The notes: generated by a model from the letters alone, not told the origin. A stretch of 64,000 nt of DNA from Amborella trichopoda (GCF_000471905.2 NW_006499728.1:2430468-2494467), one strand, 5' to 3'; shown: positions 10,701-21,714, counted from the stretch's first letter. Made by a program: numbers and translations.

Positions 10701-13700
10701 TGCTCTGGTATTCCTGTATTTATTTATCAGGGTAGTTTCCCTGTCTCCGTTTGTGTTGTTTTTCCTTCGCTATGTGATGAGCTCGAATGCCTTCTTTTCT
10801 ATAAAGGATGACGAGAACGCAAAGGCTTTAACACTATTTGAGGAGGTGGTTCAGCTTAATGATGCCATTGAAGATGCAAGCAAGCGGGTGGAAAGCTTGA
10901 TTAGGGGAATATTTGCTGGGAACATTTTCGATTTGGGGTCTGCCCAGGTAACATCATTAGCTTGGTTAAATGATATTTGTGACATTATAGAATATTCTCC
11001 TCAAAAAATGCAAGGTGTTCCAATGCGCTTTCCTAGTGGAGGCAATATTATGTCAATAGCTCATAGAAATATCATCAAATTATGTGTGTCACCCAAAACA
11101 ATCAATTATTTTGTGCCTTTGAAAATATATGTCAGTCACCATCCTACATAAGCACTTCAAGTTGTTGTGAAGAATCATGGCTTTCCTGTGGTTTCATAAA
11201 TTACATTGAGTTTGCAACCCTTTTCTATTTTCAAATTTTTATTCTTAGTTATAAAAAAATTCTATATCTTATTAGTTTTTAAGTGAGTTTCCCCATTCCA
11301 TTAACTGTTCGCCATATGCTTTGCATTTCTTGAAGCTTGCAGAGGTCTTTGCAAGAGATGGGATGTCATTTAGAGCAAGTTGTGAAAATCTGTTGCCTCG
11401 ACCTTGGGTTATTGACGACTTTGACATCTTCAAATTAAAATGGAGTAGAAAGTCATGGAAAAAGGCCAGTGCCTACTCTCTATCTTTCACTTTCCGCGGT
11501 ATTTTGATAACTCTGGATCTACTCTCAGAGCAAACTTTCAATTATATACCTCCAGGCTAATGTAATCGATTGATTTAATATGATATTTCATATTCTGGGA
11601 TATTTGTTCTTTAGTAGAGATCAATCTTGAGAGTTCTTTTTAGGAACATGCATGCTTGATTATTGATGAATGTCTGTGTGTTCATGTGTCTATTCATGGA
11701 CACATATAGATAGATATATGTGTTCTTGTTTCATGTTTTGCAGCATCTTGTGCTAGTGGCATGTAAAACATAAAAACATCATGGATGGCTCATATGGGTT
11801 TTTTTATCCACTTGATGGTGTGTGTACTTGTTTCATGTTTTGCAGCATCTTAGTGCTAGTAGCATGTAAAAACATAAAACATCATGGATGGCTGATATGG
11901 GTTTTTTTTATCCACTTGATGGTGTGCATAAACACACGTATTTTAGTACGCATAGAAACCCTAGTATGCATTCCCATATGTACAACTACAATACATGTTC
12001 ACTTCGAAAGCTCTGTACGTATTCATATTTACCTCCTTGTCTAAATTTAATGTTATGACTAGATGGTTCATATATGCAACAGAAGTAGTTATCATCTAAT
12101 AAGTTTTGTTGACATGAAGTAGTTATCATCTAATAAGTTTTGTTGACATGATTCATCTGAGAGTACATGCATGAAGTCGCATTGAGCAGTGTAGTAGCCA
12201 ATTGCTCATGTTTCTTCGACCATATCCTACCATTTCACTCTATGAATTGGCAAATGGCTTAGTAGCTGACATACTCCACAATTCACAGTTGTAAATGTGT
12301 AATCAATCAAAAAGAAAAAGGGAAAAACCAGAGGTACGGGTTTACAGATTGGTCCTCCTTACAATGACCATGCACAATAGGATATCAAAATGAAGATTTT
12401 TGTAAATGATCAATAATGACTATTTTGTCCTTCTAAAGTGACCACATCAAGCCAAAACCTTGGATAGGCCTCTTTCCTCCTTGTCGCTTCATAAGACCCT
12501 CCAATATACTAAGTTCCAGGGTAGGGGGAGAAAAAGAGAGAGCAATCCTTTTCAACACACCAGCACCATTTACTGATAAACACCATTAACCTCCTTGAGG
12601 CTCTTAATACTCATGCTAGACATCTAACCTAATATCTGTCAATACTTCTTTCGGCTGCCTTTAGCGTTGTAAGTGATTCTCTTCAAAAATACGATGTGGC
12701 TTGGAAAGAACTATAAGTTAGAACTGTAATTTCTTTTGTTTTGCCAGCGTGCTTGATTCTTTTAATTGTGATTAATTCTTGTCCTTTTTTGTTGTATTTG
12801 ACCTGAAGATAAATCAGTCATTTCTTCTCTTTCTTATACTGCTTGTGAAACCTGCCTAGTTTGAGAAGAAAAGAGAAAAACTGGAAGAAGTTGTGCACTG
12901 AATCTGATATACCCTGAGGGTCTCCCTTGAATTTTACCTCGAATATCTCCTTACAGCTTTTCTATGGCCCTGTCTAAATAGCATATGTGTAACACTCTTC
13001 TGTTGATTGTTTTCTGTTGATGCTGGAGATGTTATTTATTTTTATTGTTAATATATCTAAGTTTATAGTCTTCCTAGCTTGTCCTCTTAATTTTTATTTA
13101 CAAAGACTATCTTTAGAAACCATAAATAATTTGTTTTTGACACTGTTACCTTGCTCTAATATGTTCATTTGGTCTCTAATTGCAGGCTGTAATATTTGTT
13201 GATAACTCAGGGGCAGATGTCATTCTTGGGATATTACCCTTTGCTAGAGAGTTGCTTCGACGAGGTACACAGGTTTGGTTCACCCTTATTGAATTTCTCT
13301 TGGTCTATTATGCTAACAATGTAAAGTTCAGCTGTTATAAAGCCCACAATTTTGGAAAAAAGTAAAAAACATAGAATGTCTCTTGTACACTTGTCTGCAG
13401 TTTCCTGGAGTCTCTTTGGAGATTAAGTGAAACACGATCTTTATTTATTATCAAGCGTGTGGTATCTTTTTGCTACCTCATGGTCTTCTCTATCTTTTAA
13501 CTGATAGATATTTGCAGGTGGTTCTGGCTGCTAATGATTTACCAGCCATCAATGACATCACTTATCCTGAACTGATTGAAATTATATCAAAGGTGGCATG
13601 AGCTTGATGACATAGATTCCTTTGTATATACATAAATTTTCTAGTGTTATAGTTAAGTTGTGCATGCAAATTTAAGGTGATTCTTATGCTTTTCGGTGAC

Positions 13701-14420
13701 TATTTATCAGTTGAAGGATGAAAATGGGAAGATCTTGGGTGTCGATGCATCAGGACTTCTTATAGCAAATTCTGGTAATGATTTGCCGGTAAGATCATGC
13801 AAATCTTCTGTCTTCTCAAGAATATTTTTCATTAGAAAGTCAGTTTTAACCATAGAAATGACCTCTGTTCGTAATTTTGTCTAAAAGAAGAGTTTACACA
13901 TCTACAGGTCATTGATCTCTCTGCTGTGTCTCCAGAGCTGGCATACCTTGCAAATGATGCAGATCTGGTCATCATGGAAGGGATGGTAAATAGATGCTTT
14001 CTCTCCTTTTTTTTGCCTCTAGTTTTTTTGTGATGATTAATGGAAATGGATTTATTGAAAGTTTGGGTTGTGGCCTATGGCTCTTATGAGTTCCTTTTTC
14101 TGTAGGGTCGCAGCATAGAGACGAATCTTTATGCTCAGTTCAGATGTGATTCACTGAAGATTGGAATGGTGTGTTCTTCTCTCTCTCTCTCTCTCTCCAA
14201 AAATGCGAACAAAAGTGTGTACAAAGTGGGATTTTGATTTCGTCACTCTCTCTCTCTCTCACAGATGCGCAAGCAAAAGTCTACAAATTGTGATTTTGAT
14301 TTCTTTTGCTTTATGGAGAAACAGGTGAAGCATTTTGAGGTGGCTCAATTCCTTGGAGCGAGGCTCTATGATTGTGTGTTCAAGTATACTGAAGTCTGTG
14401 ACGAAGTATTGAAACAGTGA
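7796..14420 (+). CDS. DUF89 damage-control phosphatase (At2g17340 type), 12 exons, 372 aa
   Basis: Exons: 7796-7965, 9683-9748, 10465-10531, 10619-10687, 10807-10947, 11336-11464, 13186-13272, 13518-13592, 13711-13788, 13908-13985, 14106-14168, 14325-14420. They sum to 1119 nt, 373 codons with the TGA stop, in one open frame. The product is a stand-alone DUF89 (ARMT1-like) protein. Members are metal-dependent phosphatases that clear damaged or excess phosphometabolites such as 4'-phosphopantetheine derivatives. Key motifs are VDNSGAD (residues 219-225, metal-binding Asp and Asn), [10 protein letters not shown] (247-256) and [13 protein letters not shown] (310-322). Length fits the roughly 370-aa Arabidopsis protein, and the much longer PANK2 fusion is excluded by the N-terminus. 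All introns but one are GT-AG; intron 6 is GC-AG. The ATG at 7796 opens [11 protein letters not shown] and follows a GA-rich leader. An in-frame upstream ATG at 7772 would add eight residues and is less likely. Confidence 0.93.
7966..9682 (+). other. Intron 1 of the DUF89 gene (1717 bp)
   Basis: GT at 7966, AG at 9681-9682. No open frame or element recognised. Two short direct repeats at about 8530-8630 share a GTACA-GTGGTACAA-TGCACATGGATGCATTA pattern. Confidence 0.85.
9901..10235. repeat. Diverged tandem duplication in intron 2 of the DUF89 gene
   Basis: Two blocks of about 120-140 bp, from about 9925 and about 10100. Each starts CACCTCCATGAGAGGGGGAG and continues with an AAAAGTTCATT and GTTACCAA pattern and a TGTAAA-CTGGATG motif. 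Confidence 0.55.
11720..11930. repeat. 104-bp tandem duplication in intron 6
   Basis: Two copies starting TTGTTTCATGTTTTGCAGCA. Both run through CATCATGGATGGCT and TTTATCCACTTGATGGTGTG and differ at only a few positions. Confidence 0.8.
12081..12150. repeat. 34-bp perfect tandem duplication in intron 6
   Basis: GAAGTAGTTATCATCTAATA plus AGTTTTGTTGACAT is repeated twice in succession. Confidence 0.85.
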
Positions 14421-15103
14421 TCCGCTTTTGCTCATCATATTTTCTTGTATCTTTACTTGGTTCGCTTTTGTTACCCCACATGTTATATAACGTGTGGGTT
14501 ATTCTGTAGACTTCTACCCCATTGACCCCGAGTCTGTGAGCTAATACTATGTGAGCTCCCGAACCCATATATACAGACACTATTGCTCCCATCTGTTAAT
14601 GGTAGCTTCCGTGGTTCAGAATTTTATCATACCATTAATCGCCAATTATTGAGTTACAAGAATAAGAAATAGATTTGAACGGATTGGGGACATCATTTAG
14701 AATCAGCTAAAGTGATTTGCTTGTGTTTCATCTGTGTTGTGTCTAGTCTCTCTCTCTCTCTCTCTCTCTCTCACTACTAAAGAAACTCATGCATGATTCT
14801 CTCTCGCTAAAGAAATTCATGCATGATTCTCTCTCTTAAAGAGACTCGTGCATAATTTCTCCCTCTTAAAGAAACTCATGCATAATTCTCTCTCTGTGGA
14901 CCTCATTTATAATAAAAGGGAAAACTCACTATACAACCCTAGCTTCAAGCAGGCTCTCTCTTCTGGATTTCCCCACCCAGAAGACCACCCCTAGCAATGA
15001 ACTGAGATCCCTCTCCCATCTTGAGATCTCATATCACACACAAAAAACCTCGCTCTAGAACAACCCCCACATCATCAAAACCTCTACACAACCCTACATC
15101 TAT
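14421..15103. other. Spacer between the DUF89 and PPR genes
   Basis: Holds the DUF89 3' flank, a pure CT run at 14746-14772, a minisatellite at 14775-14905, and CT- and CA-rich leader DNA before the PPR start. No other gene. Confidence 0.6.
14775..14905. repeat. Minisatellite upstream of the PPR gene
   Basis: About four units of 31-36 bp, consensus TAAAGAAACTCATGCATGAT followed by TCTCTCTC. Units differ by point changes (CTCGTGCATAATTT in the third). Confidence 0.8.
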
Positions 15104-16834
15104 ATGTCGAGCTATCCCATCTTTGACCTCTTGCAATCTTGCAAAACCGTGAGACAGCTCCAAAAAATTCATGCCCATATGATCACCACCAATCTCACAT
15201 CTAGCATAACCCTAATAAGCAAGCTCTTAGCCTTCTGTATATGCCCCAATTCAGGCAATCTTCTTTATGCCAACTTGGTCTTCACCCAAATAAAAAACCC
15301 CAACTCTTTCATGCATAATCTTATGATCAGAGGCCATTCCTCAAGCGCTCAACCCCAAAATTCCTTTCTTTATTTCAAGCAAATGCAAAAGCTTGGTTTG
15401 GAACCCAACATGTATACATTCCCCTTCTTGGTAAAAGCTTGCATTGAAGCTAGTAGTATCATTGATGGTGAGTGTATTCATGCCCAAATTCTAAAACATG
15501 GGTTTGAAGACAATGTGTTTTCTGGAAGTAATTTGATCCAAATGTATTCAATTTGTGGGAAGAGAATTGAGGAGTCGAGGAAAGTGTTCGATGGATTGCA
15601 TGAGAGGAATGTAGTGGTATGGACATGCATGATTTCATGCTATGTCCATCATGGCCATGGTGCCATGGCTCTAGAACTCTTCGAGTCGATGAAAAGGTCA
15701 GGAGAAGCTGAGCCTAGTGAAGTGACCATCGTCCATGTCATTGAAGCATGCATAATTGCAAAAGACGTGGACATGGGTATCTGGGTGCATGACTATGTGA
15801 TGCACAGCAAAAGCAAGCTAAATGTAGTAGTTGGGTCAGCTCTAATGGATATGTTCTCTAAGTTTGGTAGCTTGAATATGGCAAAAAGAGTGTTTTGTGA
15901 GATGCCTGAGAGAAATTTGGTATCATATAACACTATGCTTAATGCCTGCTGTCGAAACGGCAAGCCCAAAGAGACTTTTCGGCTATTTAGTGAGATGAGA
16001 TTAGTGGGCTTGGAACCTGATGAGATCACTCTCTTGAGCTTGCTTGATGCATATGCTTCGGTGGGGGCTCTGTGTTTGTGTCAAGCCATTCATGGATATC
16101 TGTACAAGCGCAAGATTGACCAGAAATTCATGCTTTATACCGCTCTTATAAACACATATTCGAAGTGTGGAGACGCTAATGAAGCATTGCAAGTGTTCCA
16201 GGAGATGGAGGAGAGAGATGTGCTCGCTTATAGTGCGATGATCACAGGTTTAGCCATGCATGGGATTAGTGAGAGAGCCATAGAGCTTTTCAGAGAGATG
16301 GACAGGGACCATGTGAGGCCCGATAAAATTGCTTATGTGGGGGTGTTATCGGCTTGTAGCCATGCTGGGAAGGTGGAAGAGGGTCGAGAATTCTTTGATT
16401 CCATGAGCGTAATTCATGGAATTGAGCCCACTTTGGAGCACTATGGTTGCATGACTGACCTTCTTAGTAGAGCCGGTCACTTAGCCGATGCCCTAAGGCT
16501 CATAGAATCGATGCCGATGAAGCCCAATCTCATGGTTTGGAGTGCTTTCTTAAGTGGTTGTAGGATCCATGGTGATGTTGATAAAGCTGAGAGTGTGGTT
16601 AAGCACATCGTTGAATTGAATCCACAAAGTGGTGGGGTCTATGTGCTATTATCTAATATATTTGCAAAGGCAGGGAGGTGGAGAGGGGTGGAGATGATGA
16701 GAGAATTGATGAGAGACAAAAGGGCGGGAAAGAGTAGTGGGTGTAGTGCTATTGAGATAAATGGTGGGTTTCATGAGTTTTGTGTTGGGGATGAAAGAAC
16801 TCACCCCCAATCCAGAAGATACATGTTATGCTAG
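15104..16834 (+). CDS. PLS-class PPR protein with E and frameshifted E+ motif
   Basis: Intronless frame of 576 aa starting MSSYPIFDLLQSCKTVRQLQ, the usual opening of plant PLS-class PPR proteins, which bind organellar RNA and often direct C-to-U editing. P, L and S repeats run from about residue 70 to 460. Examples are the GLEPNMYTFPFLVKAC L-type block and the GLEPDEITLLSLLDAYASVG block. The E region follows (MVWSAFLSGCRIHGDVDKAE, then VYVLLSNIFAKAGRW). The tail FHEFCVGDERTHPQS is the start of E+. The frame then slips: the visible stop TAG is at 16832-16834, but the -1 frame from about 16819 reads HVMLEEMNRKVQVKGCKFNG to a TAA at 16891-16893, the expected E+ continuation. This suggests one lost base, or a sequencing error. 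There is no DYW domain. Ortholog not assigned. A plastid or mitochondrial location is expected for the class, but no clear transit peptide is visible. Confidence 0.9.
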   Translation: MSSYPIFDLLQSCKTVRQLQKIHAHMITTNLTSSITLISKLLAFCICPNSGNLLYANLVFTQIKNPNSFMHNLMIRGHSSSAQPQNSFLYFKQMQKLGLEPNMYTFPFLVKACIEASSIIDGECIHAQILKHGFEDNVFSGSNLIQMYSICGKRIEESRKVFDGLHERNVVVWTCMISCYVHHGHGAMALELFESMKRSGEAEPSEVTIVHVIEACIIAKDVDMGIWVHDYVMHSKSKLNVVVGSALMDMFSKFGSLNMAKRVFCEMPERNLVSYNTMLNACCRNGKPKETFRLFSEMRLVGLEPDEITLLSLLDAYASVGALCLCQAIHGYLYKRKIDQKFMLYTALINTYSKCGDANEALQVFQEMEERDVLAYSAMITGLAMHGISERAIELFREMDRDHVRPDKIAYVGVLSACSHAGKVEEGREFFDSMSVIHGIEPTLEHYGCMTDLLSRAGHLADALRLIESMPMKPNLMVWSAFLSGCRIHGDVDKAESVVKHIVELNPQSGGVYVLLSNIFAKAGRWRGVEMMRELMRDKRAGKSSGCSAIEINGGFHEFCVGDERTHPQSRRYMLC

Positions 16835-16893
16835 AAGAGATGAACAGGAAAGTGCAGGTTAAAGGATGTAAGTTCAATGGTTTGGATATTTAA
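16835..16893 (+). pseudogene. Out-of-frame remainder of the PPR E+ motif
   Basis: Read one base back from the annotated frame, the codons from about 16819 give HVMLEEMNRKVQ and end GLDI-stop at 16893. This is the normal E+ helix sequence, so the annotated stop looks secondary. Confidence 0.7.
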
Positions 16894-16915
16894 ATCAATG
16901 TACAGGGGCCACAAA

Positions 16916-16950
<35 letters not shown>

Positions 16951-17737
16951 CGATGAAGACAGACCTTGATAAATGTTTGCAGTCTATGGGTTTTGAACCA
17001 TTTGAATTAATTATGCAAATGGATGCTCACTCTTAACTTGTTTTAAAGACAATTATTCAAAGAGGTGCTATGTCTTCTGCACAAAGTTGCAAACAGTTAG
17101 TCAGCATTCAATCTCAATTTCCCTTGAGCTTTTTCTCCATCAATATTTCCTAATCTTAAATGAGTACATCATATAGCCATATTCTTTCATGAATAAGAAG
17201 TCAAGTCATAAAATATTAGAGAGAAATGGTTACACACCACAAATATGATTTTCCATAGTAAATTTCAACGTATGTTAGTTGCAGAGCACCCCATCAGTCA
17301 AGGCTTTAAAATAAGGAAACACATATTGAAGGCTTCTGATTAAATGGAATAAAGAAAATGGAAAACAGGAAAAGTCCTCATATTCAATTTTCACATTCCA
17401 CTATGGTACCATCAACAATTCAATAGAAAAATAAAGAATTAAAAATAAGAAAATAAAAGGGGAAATTGGGTCTTCTTCTTATTAATAATGAGTAGTTGTC
17501 CCAGAAATTCCAAACCAGTACACATAATATCAATTACCCATGGGTTTACATCCTTTTCCTCTCACAAAAGACGAAAAAAGATAAAACATAGAAACTAATG
17601 GCCATGGAAAAAAGACAAGAAATTTACCCATAGAGAAAACCCAAAAACCAATGGCCATGGATTGTATTTCTCTCACTCAAAAGATAACTAAACACCCATT
17701 TTCTATAGTTAGAAAATTCGAACCAGAAACATAGAAA
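16894..17737. other. Spacer between convergent PPR and OEP7-like genes
   Basis: 3' flanks of both genes. A compound GT then GA microsatellite lies at 16916-16950. No further gene or repeat family recognised. Confidence 0.6.
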
Positions 17738-17947
17738 CTAATCTTCTTTTTCCTCTTCTTCTTTTTCCTGGTCAGGATCATGTGCTGGATCAGCTTTATC
17801 AATAGCCTCTCTTCCCTTACTCAAAAAGGGTTTGCAGGCCATTTCCACACCGAGCCATGCAAAACCTAAGGCAGCGAAAATTATCGCAGCAAATTTCAGG
17901 CTATTCATGGCTGATTCCTCTCTCTTTCCCCCTCCCATCTCAGTCAT
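17738..17947 (-). CDS. OEP7: OEP7-like plastid outer envelope membrane protein (69 aa)
   Basis: Small intronless gene. The core FAAIIFAALGFAWLGVEMAC (about residues 19-38) is a single membrane span. It is followed by KPFLSKGREAIDKADPAHDP and a very acidic tail (EKEEEEKED). Arabidopsis OEP7 has the same order: a short N-terminus, AWLAIE-type span, KPFLDK, then S/ADP-DPD. OEP7 is a signal-anchored protein of the chloroplast outer envelope, inserted without a cleaved transit peptide, with a positive flank after the span acting in targeting. The first ATG is 17947 (MTEMGGGKREES). The ATG at 17938 (MGGGK) resembles the family start better and may be used instead. Codons above 17947 lack an ATG. 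The acidic tail is longer than I recall for OEP7. Confidence 0.82.
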   Translation of the reverse strand: MTEMGGGKREESAMNSLKFAAIIFAALGFAWLGVEMACKPFLSKGREAIDKADPAHDPDQEKEEEEKED

Positions 17948-18020
17948 TTCTCTCTCTATAAACTCTGAAGACCATGCTGTGAACTCCAAAGTTCAATTTC
18001 TCCACCGATTTCTCATATCG

Positions 18021-18030
18021 TTATATATAG
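18021..18030 (-). promoter_or_regulatory. TATA box of the OEP7-like gene
   Basis: Minus strand reads CTATATATAA, 74 bp before the ATG at 17947. This gives a predicted start near 17990 and a leader of about 40-45 nt. Confidence 0.6.
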
Positions 18031-18031
18031 A

Positions 18032-20019
18032 GTAGTGGTACATATTTTCCTTTGGGACACGGTATCTGAGTCATACGTAAAAATGCGGGCCCTTCAATAA
18101 TTTCTTTTTGAAATAGAATTTGATCTTAATTTTTTAAAAATATATAATCATTAATATAGAACTTATTTATCGTAAAAATAAATAAAATTTAAAACTTAAA
18201 AATAATATTTTTTTTTAAAAATATTTAAATAGTTGATTTTATTTTTTCTTTGAAAGACTATTATTTATAGGGACCCGGTTTTGGTTGACGGTGTATATCT
18301 CCAAGCCTGTATAGTAACAGGTGCGGACTTGAATGCTCTAACAATTTTCTTTTTTTTTTTAAAATTTTTTTATTTTTCAATATATATTCTCTCCGGTGTC
18401 TCTCTCTCAACAGAGATTTCATAATTAATTTAGTCTCTAGTGTAATGCTCTATTTTGTAATAACGATAGTAAAAGATTATTTATTATATTTTAATTTATT
18501 TTTGATACAAGGAGGTGACAATCATTTTTAGCTATTGGATGTGAAATTCAAAGGTTTAGAATGCTTGATAAAGTTTGAGAAATTATATTTTGAACTTTGC
18601 AGCCACTCAAACTGATACTTACCACCAAAATTATTGGATGATGATATTTATTTGTATTTTCTTTTTTTGAGAAAAAGATTGCTCAGCTTGATTGTGGATG
18701 GGTATATTATCAGCTTTCCCCTATCTTCATGGCCTCTGGAGAATTTGTTTTTGCTCCAAAATTTTAGGCACATACATTTTTTGTCTAAGGAAATTTGTGA
18801 GAAAAATAAAATTTGCTAAAATATAGAAAAATTTACTTTTAAAAGGGAGAGAAAATATATTTAATACGAATTTTCCAAATTTTAAAAAAAATGGTGATTG
18901 ATTTACACATCAAATTTGCATTATCACCATAAATATAATTTAAAAGTTTTTTAACGCCTTGAGTTCGATTCGTATCGAGATCATAAAACCCCTTCGCCAC
19001 TGAAAGTACCCAAAAAGATCCAACTACCCATGAAACAGACTGCATAAGCTTATCAGTAAAAAAAAGCTTCTAGAATCTTTTTAAACTTTTTGGTTTCTAA
19101 TCAAAGCCACGAAGATTTAGGTGCCCTCTAGAAGGAAATGCCCCTGAGGCCCACACAATGCTATCGGGCTTGCCCACATCGGTGTGTCTTCGGACATGGG
19201 CTCATGGTTTAAAGTGTTTGTTAGTGCATTATAATATCCCAATTTCAAATACCAACATGGGGTGAAAAATATAAAAATTAGATAATGGGAAAATTCAGAA
19301 AAAATGGAAAATTAGAGAAAGCAATGTGTAATATTTTGAAAATACGTTATTTGATTTTGGTAAAAAGTGCTTTTAAAATAAAGAAATTTGTGTTAATGTC
19401 TCTTTGAATTACCTTTGTTTAAGAGATTCCTAGAGTGTTTGGTTTCATATTTATACTCGTTATTTTGATTTTTTATTATTTTTAATTGCCTTTGTTTCAG
19501 AACTTGAATTTTAATATTTTTTGCTCATAAATTTATTTCAGATATTAAAGGTCCAAAATTGTTCTAGACATCAAATTCGAACCTTCAAAATCTAAAATTC
19601 ATTTGAGCTTTAAACTTGATTTGAGACATAAGTGCATATAATGTGGAGTCTTTTAGGTTAAAGTGCAAAAGTCTATGTACCCTATCATGAACATCGACTT
19701 TTGGACCTTGTGGATGGAAGTTAATGTTTAGAACGACTTCATACCTACAAGATCTGAAAATGATGCATTAGAAAAAAAAAAAATGGCAAAGTTCGGAATC
19801 AAATCTTTTGAGGTGATTTTTTAAATAAGTGTGATTCAAGAGGATATTAGCGTGAGTTTCTTTTGAAAATAAGAAAATATTGAAATAAAATCACAATTGG
19901 AAGTTCATTTGGTATTCAATTATAAATCTATTTTTACTAGATGTCATAACGAACTGTTCAACAAAAATAAAGATGTTACAACGACATTGATAGTCACCGT
20001 CTAATATGCGAACCTGCTC
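18032..20019. other. AT-rich intergenic DNA
   Basis: Region 18500-18615 has family B-like words (TTTTTGATACAAGGAGGTGA and TTGGATGTGAAATTCAAAGG), apparently a half copy. The rest, including the GC-richer 19080-19210, shows no gene or resolvable element. Confidence 0.45.
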
Positions 20020-20027
20020 CCTACCTC

Positions 20028-20282
20028 TAAGGGTGGCAACAGGCCCAATATGGGCTGGGCCAGCCCTAGCCCTGACCTGGCTCGCATCCCCTCAGAGTCG
20101 GTCTAGGCTTGGTAGGGTCTGGCCGGGCCAAAAAAAAATGAAGAAAAAAAAAAAACAAAATATCAAGCAGGGCCAAAACTGGGCCAGCCCTAGCCCAACT
20201 CTCGGGCCACACTTTGTAGCATAGGCCTCACTTTTTTTAGAGCCAAGCCATGACGGGCTGGGCTGGCCCATTTCCAGCCCTA
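20028..20282. mobile_element. Non-autonomous hAT element (255 bp) with 8-bp target duplication
   Basis: Flanked on both sides by CCTACCTC (20020-20027 and 20283-20290), the 8-bp duplication typical of hAT. Ends are imperfect inverted repeats: TAAGGGTGGCAACAGGCC, and on the other strand TAGGGCTGGAAATGGGCC (13 of 18 match). The GGGCTGGGCC-rich subterminal repeats are typical of plant hAT MITEs. No transposase. Confidence 0.85.
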
Positions 20283-20290
20283 CCTACCTC

Positions 20291-21056
20291 TTGCGTTGGT
20301 AGTATGCCACGGGGAAGGGAAGATTATCTAAATGGCGCATGAAAGCGATGCTATGAAGTAACGTAGGACGTTGGTCCATTGAGACTCAACCGTTTCTTAG
20401 CAGCTAAGCAATGAAGGCCCCTTTGACTTTACGGAAAAAACATTAAATATTGGAAATTATTATATGTACCGAGTAAATTTACAAATTTTTCTTTTAGTTC
20501 ATAAGTTTGGTAATTTTATGCGAGGTCCTATATCGTTTGCTTTTATTTATTTTTTAACTTTGGTCTAGATATTTTAAATATCAAATAACTTATTTTTTTC
20601 CTTTTTAGATTTTATTTGTGGGGTAGTCCGATATTCAATATATTGAACAGTCCTTAAGGGTAGGAATGGGTTGGGTTGGGTGGCCCTTAGGTTTAGTGCC
20701 AGAAAAATTTATATCTAATGGGATGGGAGGTTGATTTCTTAGGAAATTATTGAGAGGAATTTACCACTAATGCATCTAAGACTACATCTTTCCTTACTAT
20801 CAAAAGACATGGTAAAATGTTAAACAGTTCATATCTTAGAGTCCATTTACTCTCCTTAGTAAAACTCAATTTGAGGTTATATGTGGTAGCATCTGTACTT
20901 GTACAAATAAAGTTATGGTGTTTTCCGCCTTCAATCTTAGTCAAACTTTCTTGTAGACATGACTTTCAACACTTTGGGTGCAAAAAAAAATATAGAAAAG
21001 GATATATTGGTCATTTCATATTTTCATCAAAGGTGATTTTTACTCTTTTCTAAAAG
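20291..21056. other. Intergenic, nothing recognised
   Basis: GC-richer to about 20420, then AT-rich. Short open frames at 20747-21053 overlap on both strands and look non-coding. Confidence 0.4.
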
Positions 21057-21714
21057 GAAAAATTACGTATGGACCATGTTTGGTCCGTTATATTACAATG
21101 CTCCAAGTTTCGAAATGATGTGGAGACCACCCTACCGCACCACCACCTTTTTTTCTCTAGAATTACCCACTTATGCGATATTTCCAACACCCAACAGGTG
21201 GAAAATTTTCCAAGGTTTTTTCTTTATTCAAGATCTGTCTTATGTCAGAAATGCTAAAGAACTCGACAAATAAAGTTGTTCGGTGTTTGCAATGTCGAAC
21301 GGCCCAAAAAATCAAGATTGTAGGGTATCTAACGCTAGCAATATCGGACAATTGAATTTACGAGCATGTTTTTTAAGCCCTAAATTGAACTTGTTTGGTA
21401 TAGCAACTAGTGGATAGCTTAAAACTGAAAAAAACTACCAGATTCAATTGTCCGATGTTGCTAATGTCAAACACTCACAGAAACTTGATTTTTGGCGCCG
21501 TTTGGTATTGTAAACACCTAACAACCTGACATATTAGGTTGTTCAGTATTTTGGAAATATCAGATAGGTGAGCAATTCTAGAAAAAGAAAAAGGGCGGCG
21601 GGGTAGGGGTACTCTTCAAGTAATATTTGCACTGTTTCGTAAATTGGGGGGCGGGGGGGGGGGGGGGGGGGGAGGGGAAGGGGATGAGGAGATATGGTCC
21701 ATACGTAAATTTTC
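21057..21714. mobile_element. Foldback element (about 658 bp) with nested inverted repeats and a G20 run
   Basis: Outer arms: GAAAAATTACGTATGGACCA at 21057 and, inverted, ATGGTCCATACGTAAATTTT at 21694. Inner arms: CTCTAGAATTACCCACTTAT (about 21158) pairs with AGATAGGTGAGCAATTCTAG (about 21562), and CGGACAATTGAATTTA (about 21345) pairs with AGATTCAATTGTCCG (about 21440). Internal 10-12 bp words such as GTTGTTCGGTGT/TTGTTCAGTATT recur. The G-run is described separately. Non-coding; no certain target duplication. Confidence 0.7.
21646..21683 (+). repeat. G-tract, including 20 consecutive G
   Basis: Six G, one C, twenty G, one A, then two further GGGG blocks. Potential G-quadruplex on the plus strand; also a likely sequencing-length ambiguity. 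Confidence 0.85.

Larger units (their letters stand above)
11465..13185 (+). other. Intron 6 of the DUF89 gene, a GC-AG intron (1721 bp)
   Basis: Donor is AAG|GCCAGT (GC at 11465-11466); acceptor is TTGCAG ending at 13185. Only this junction keeps the conserved WKKAVIFVDN reading. The nearest GT (11469) would frameshift into a stop two codons later. It also contains two tandem duplications: about 104 bp at 11720-11930 and 34 bp at 12081-12150. Confidence 0.8.
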
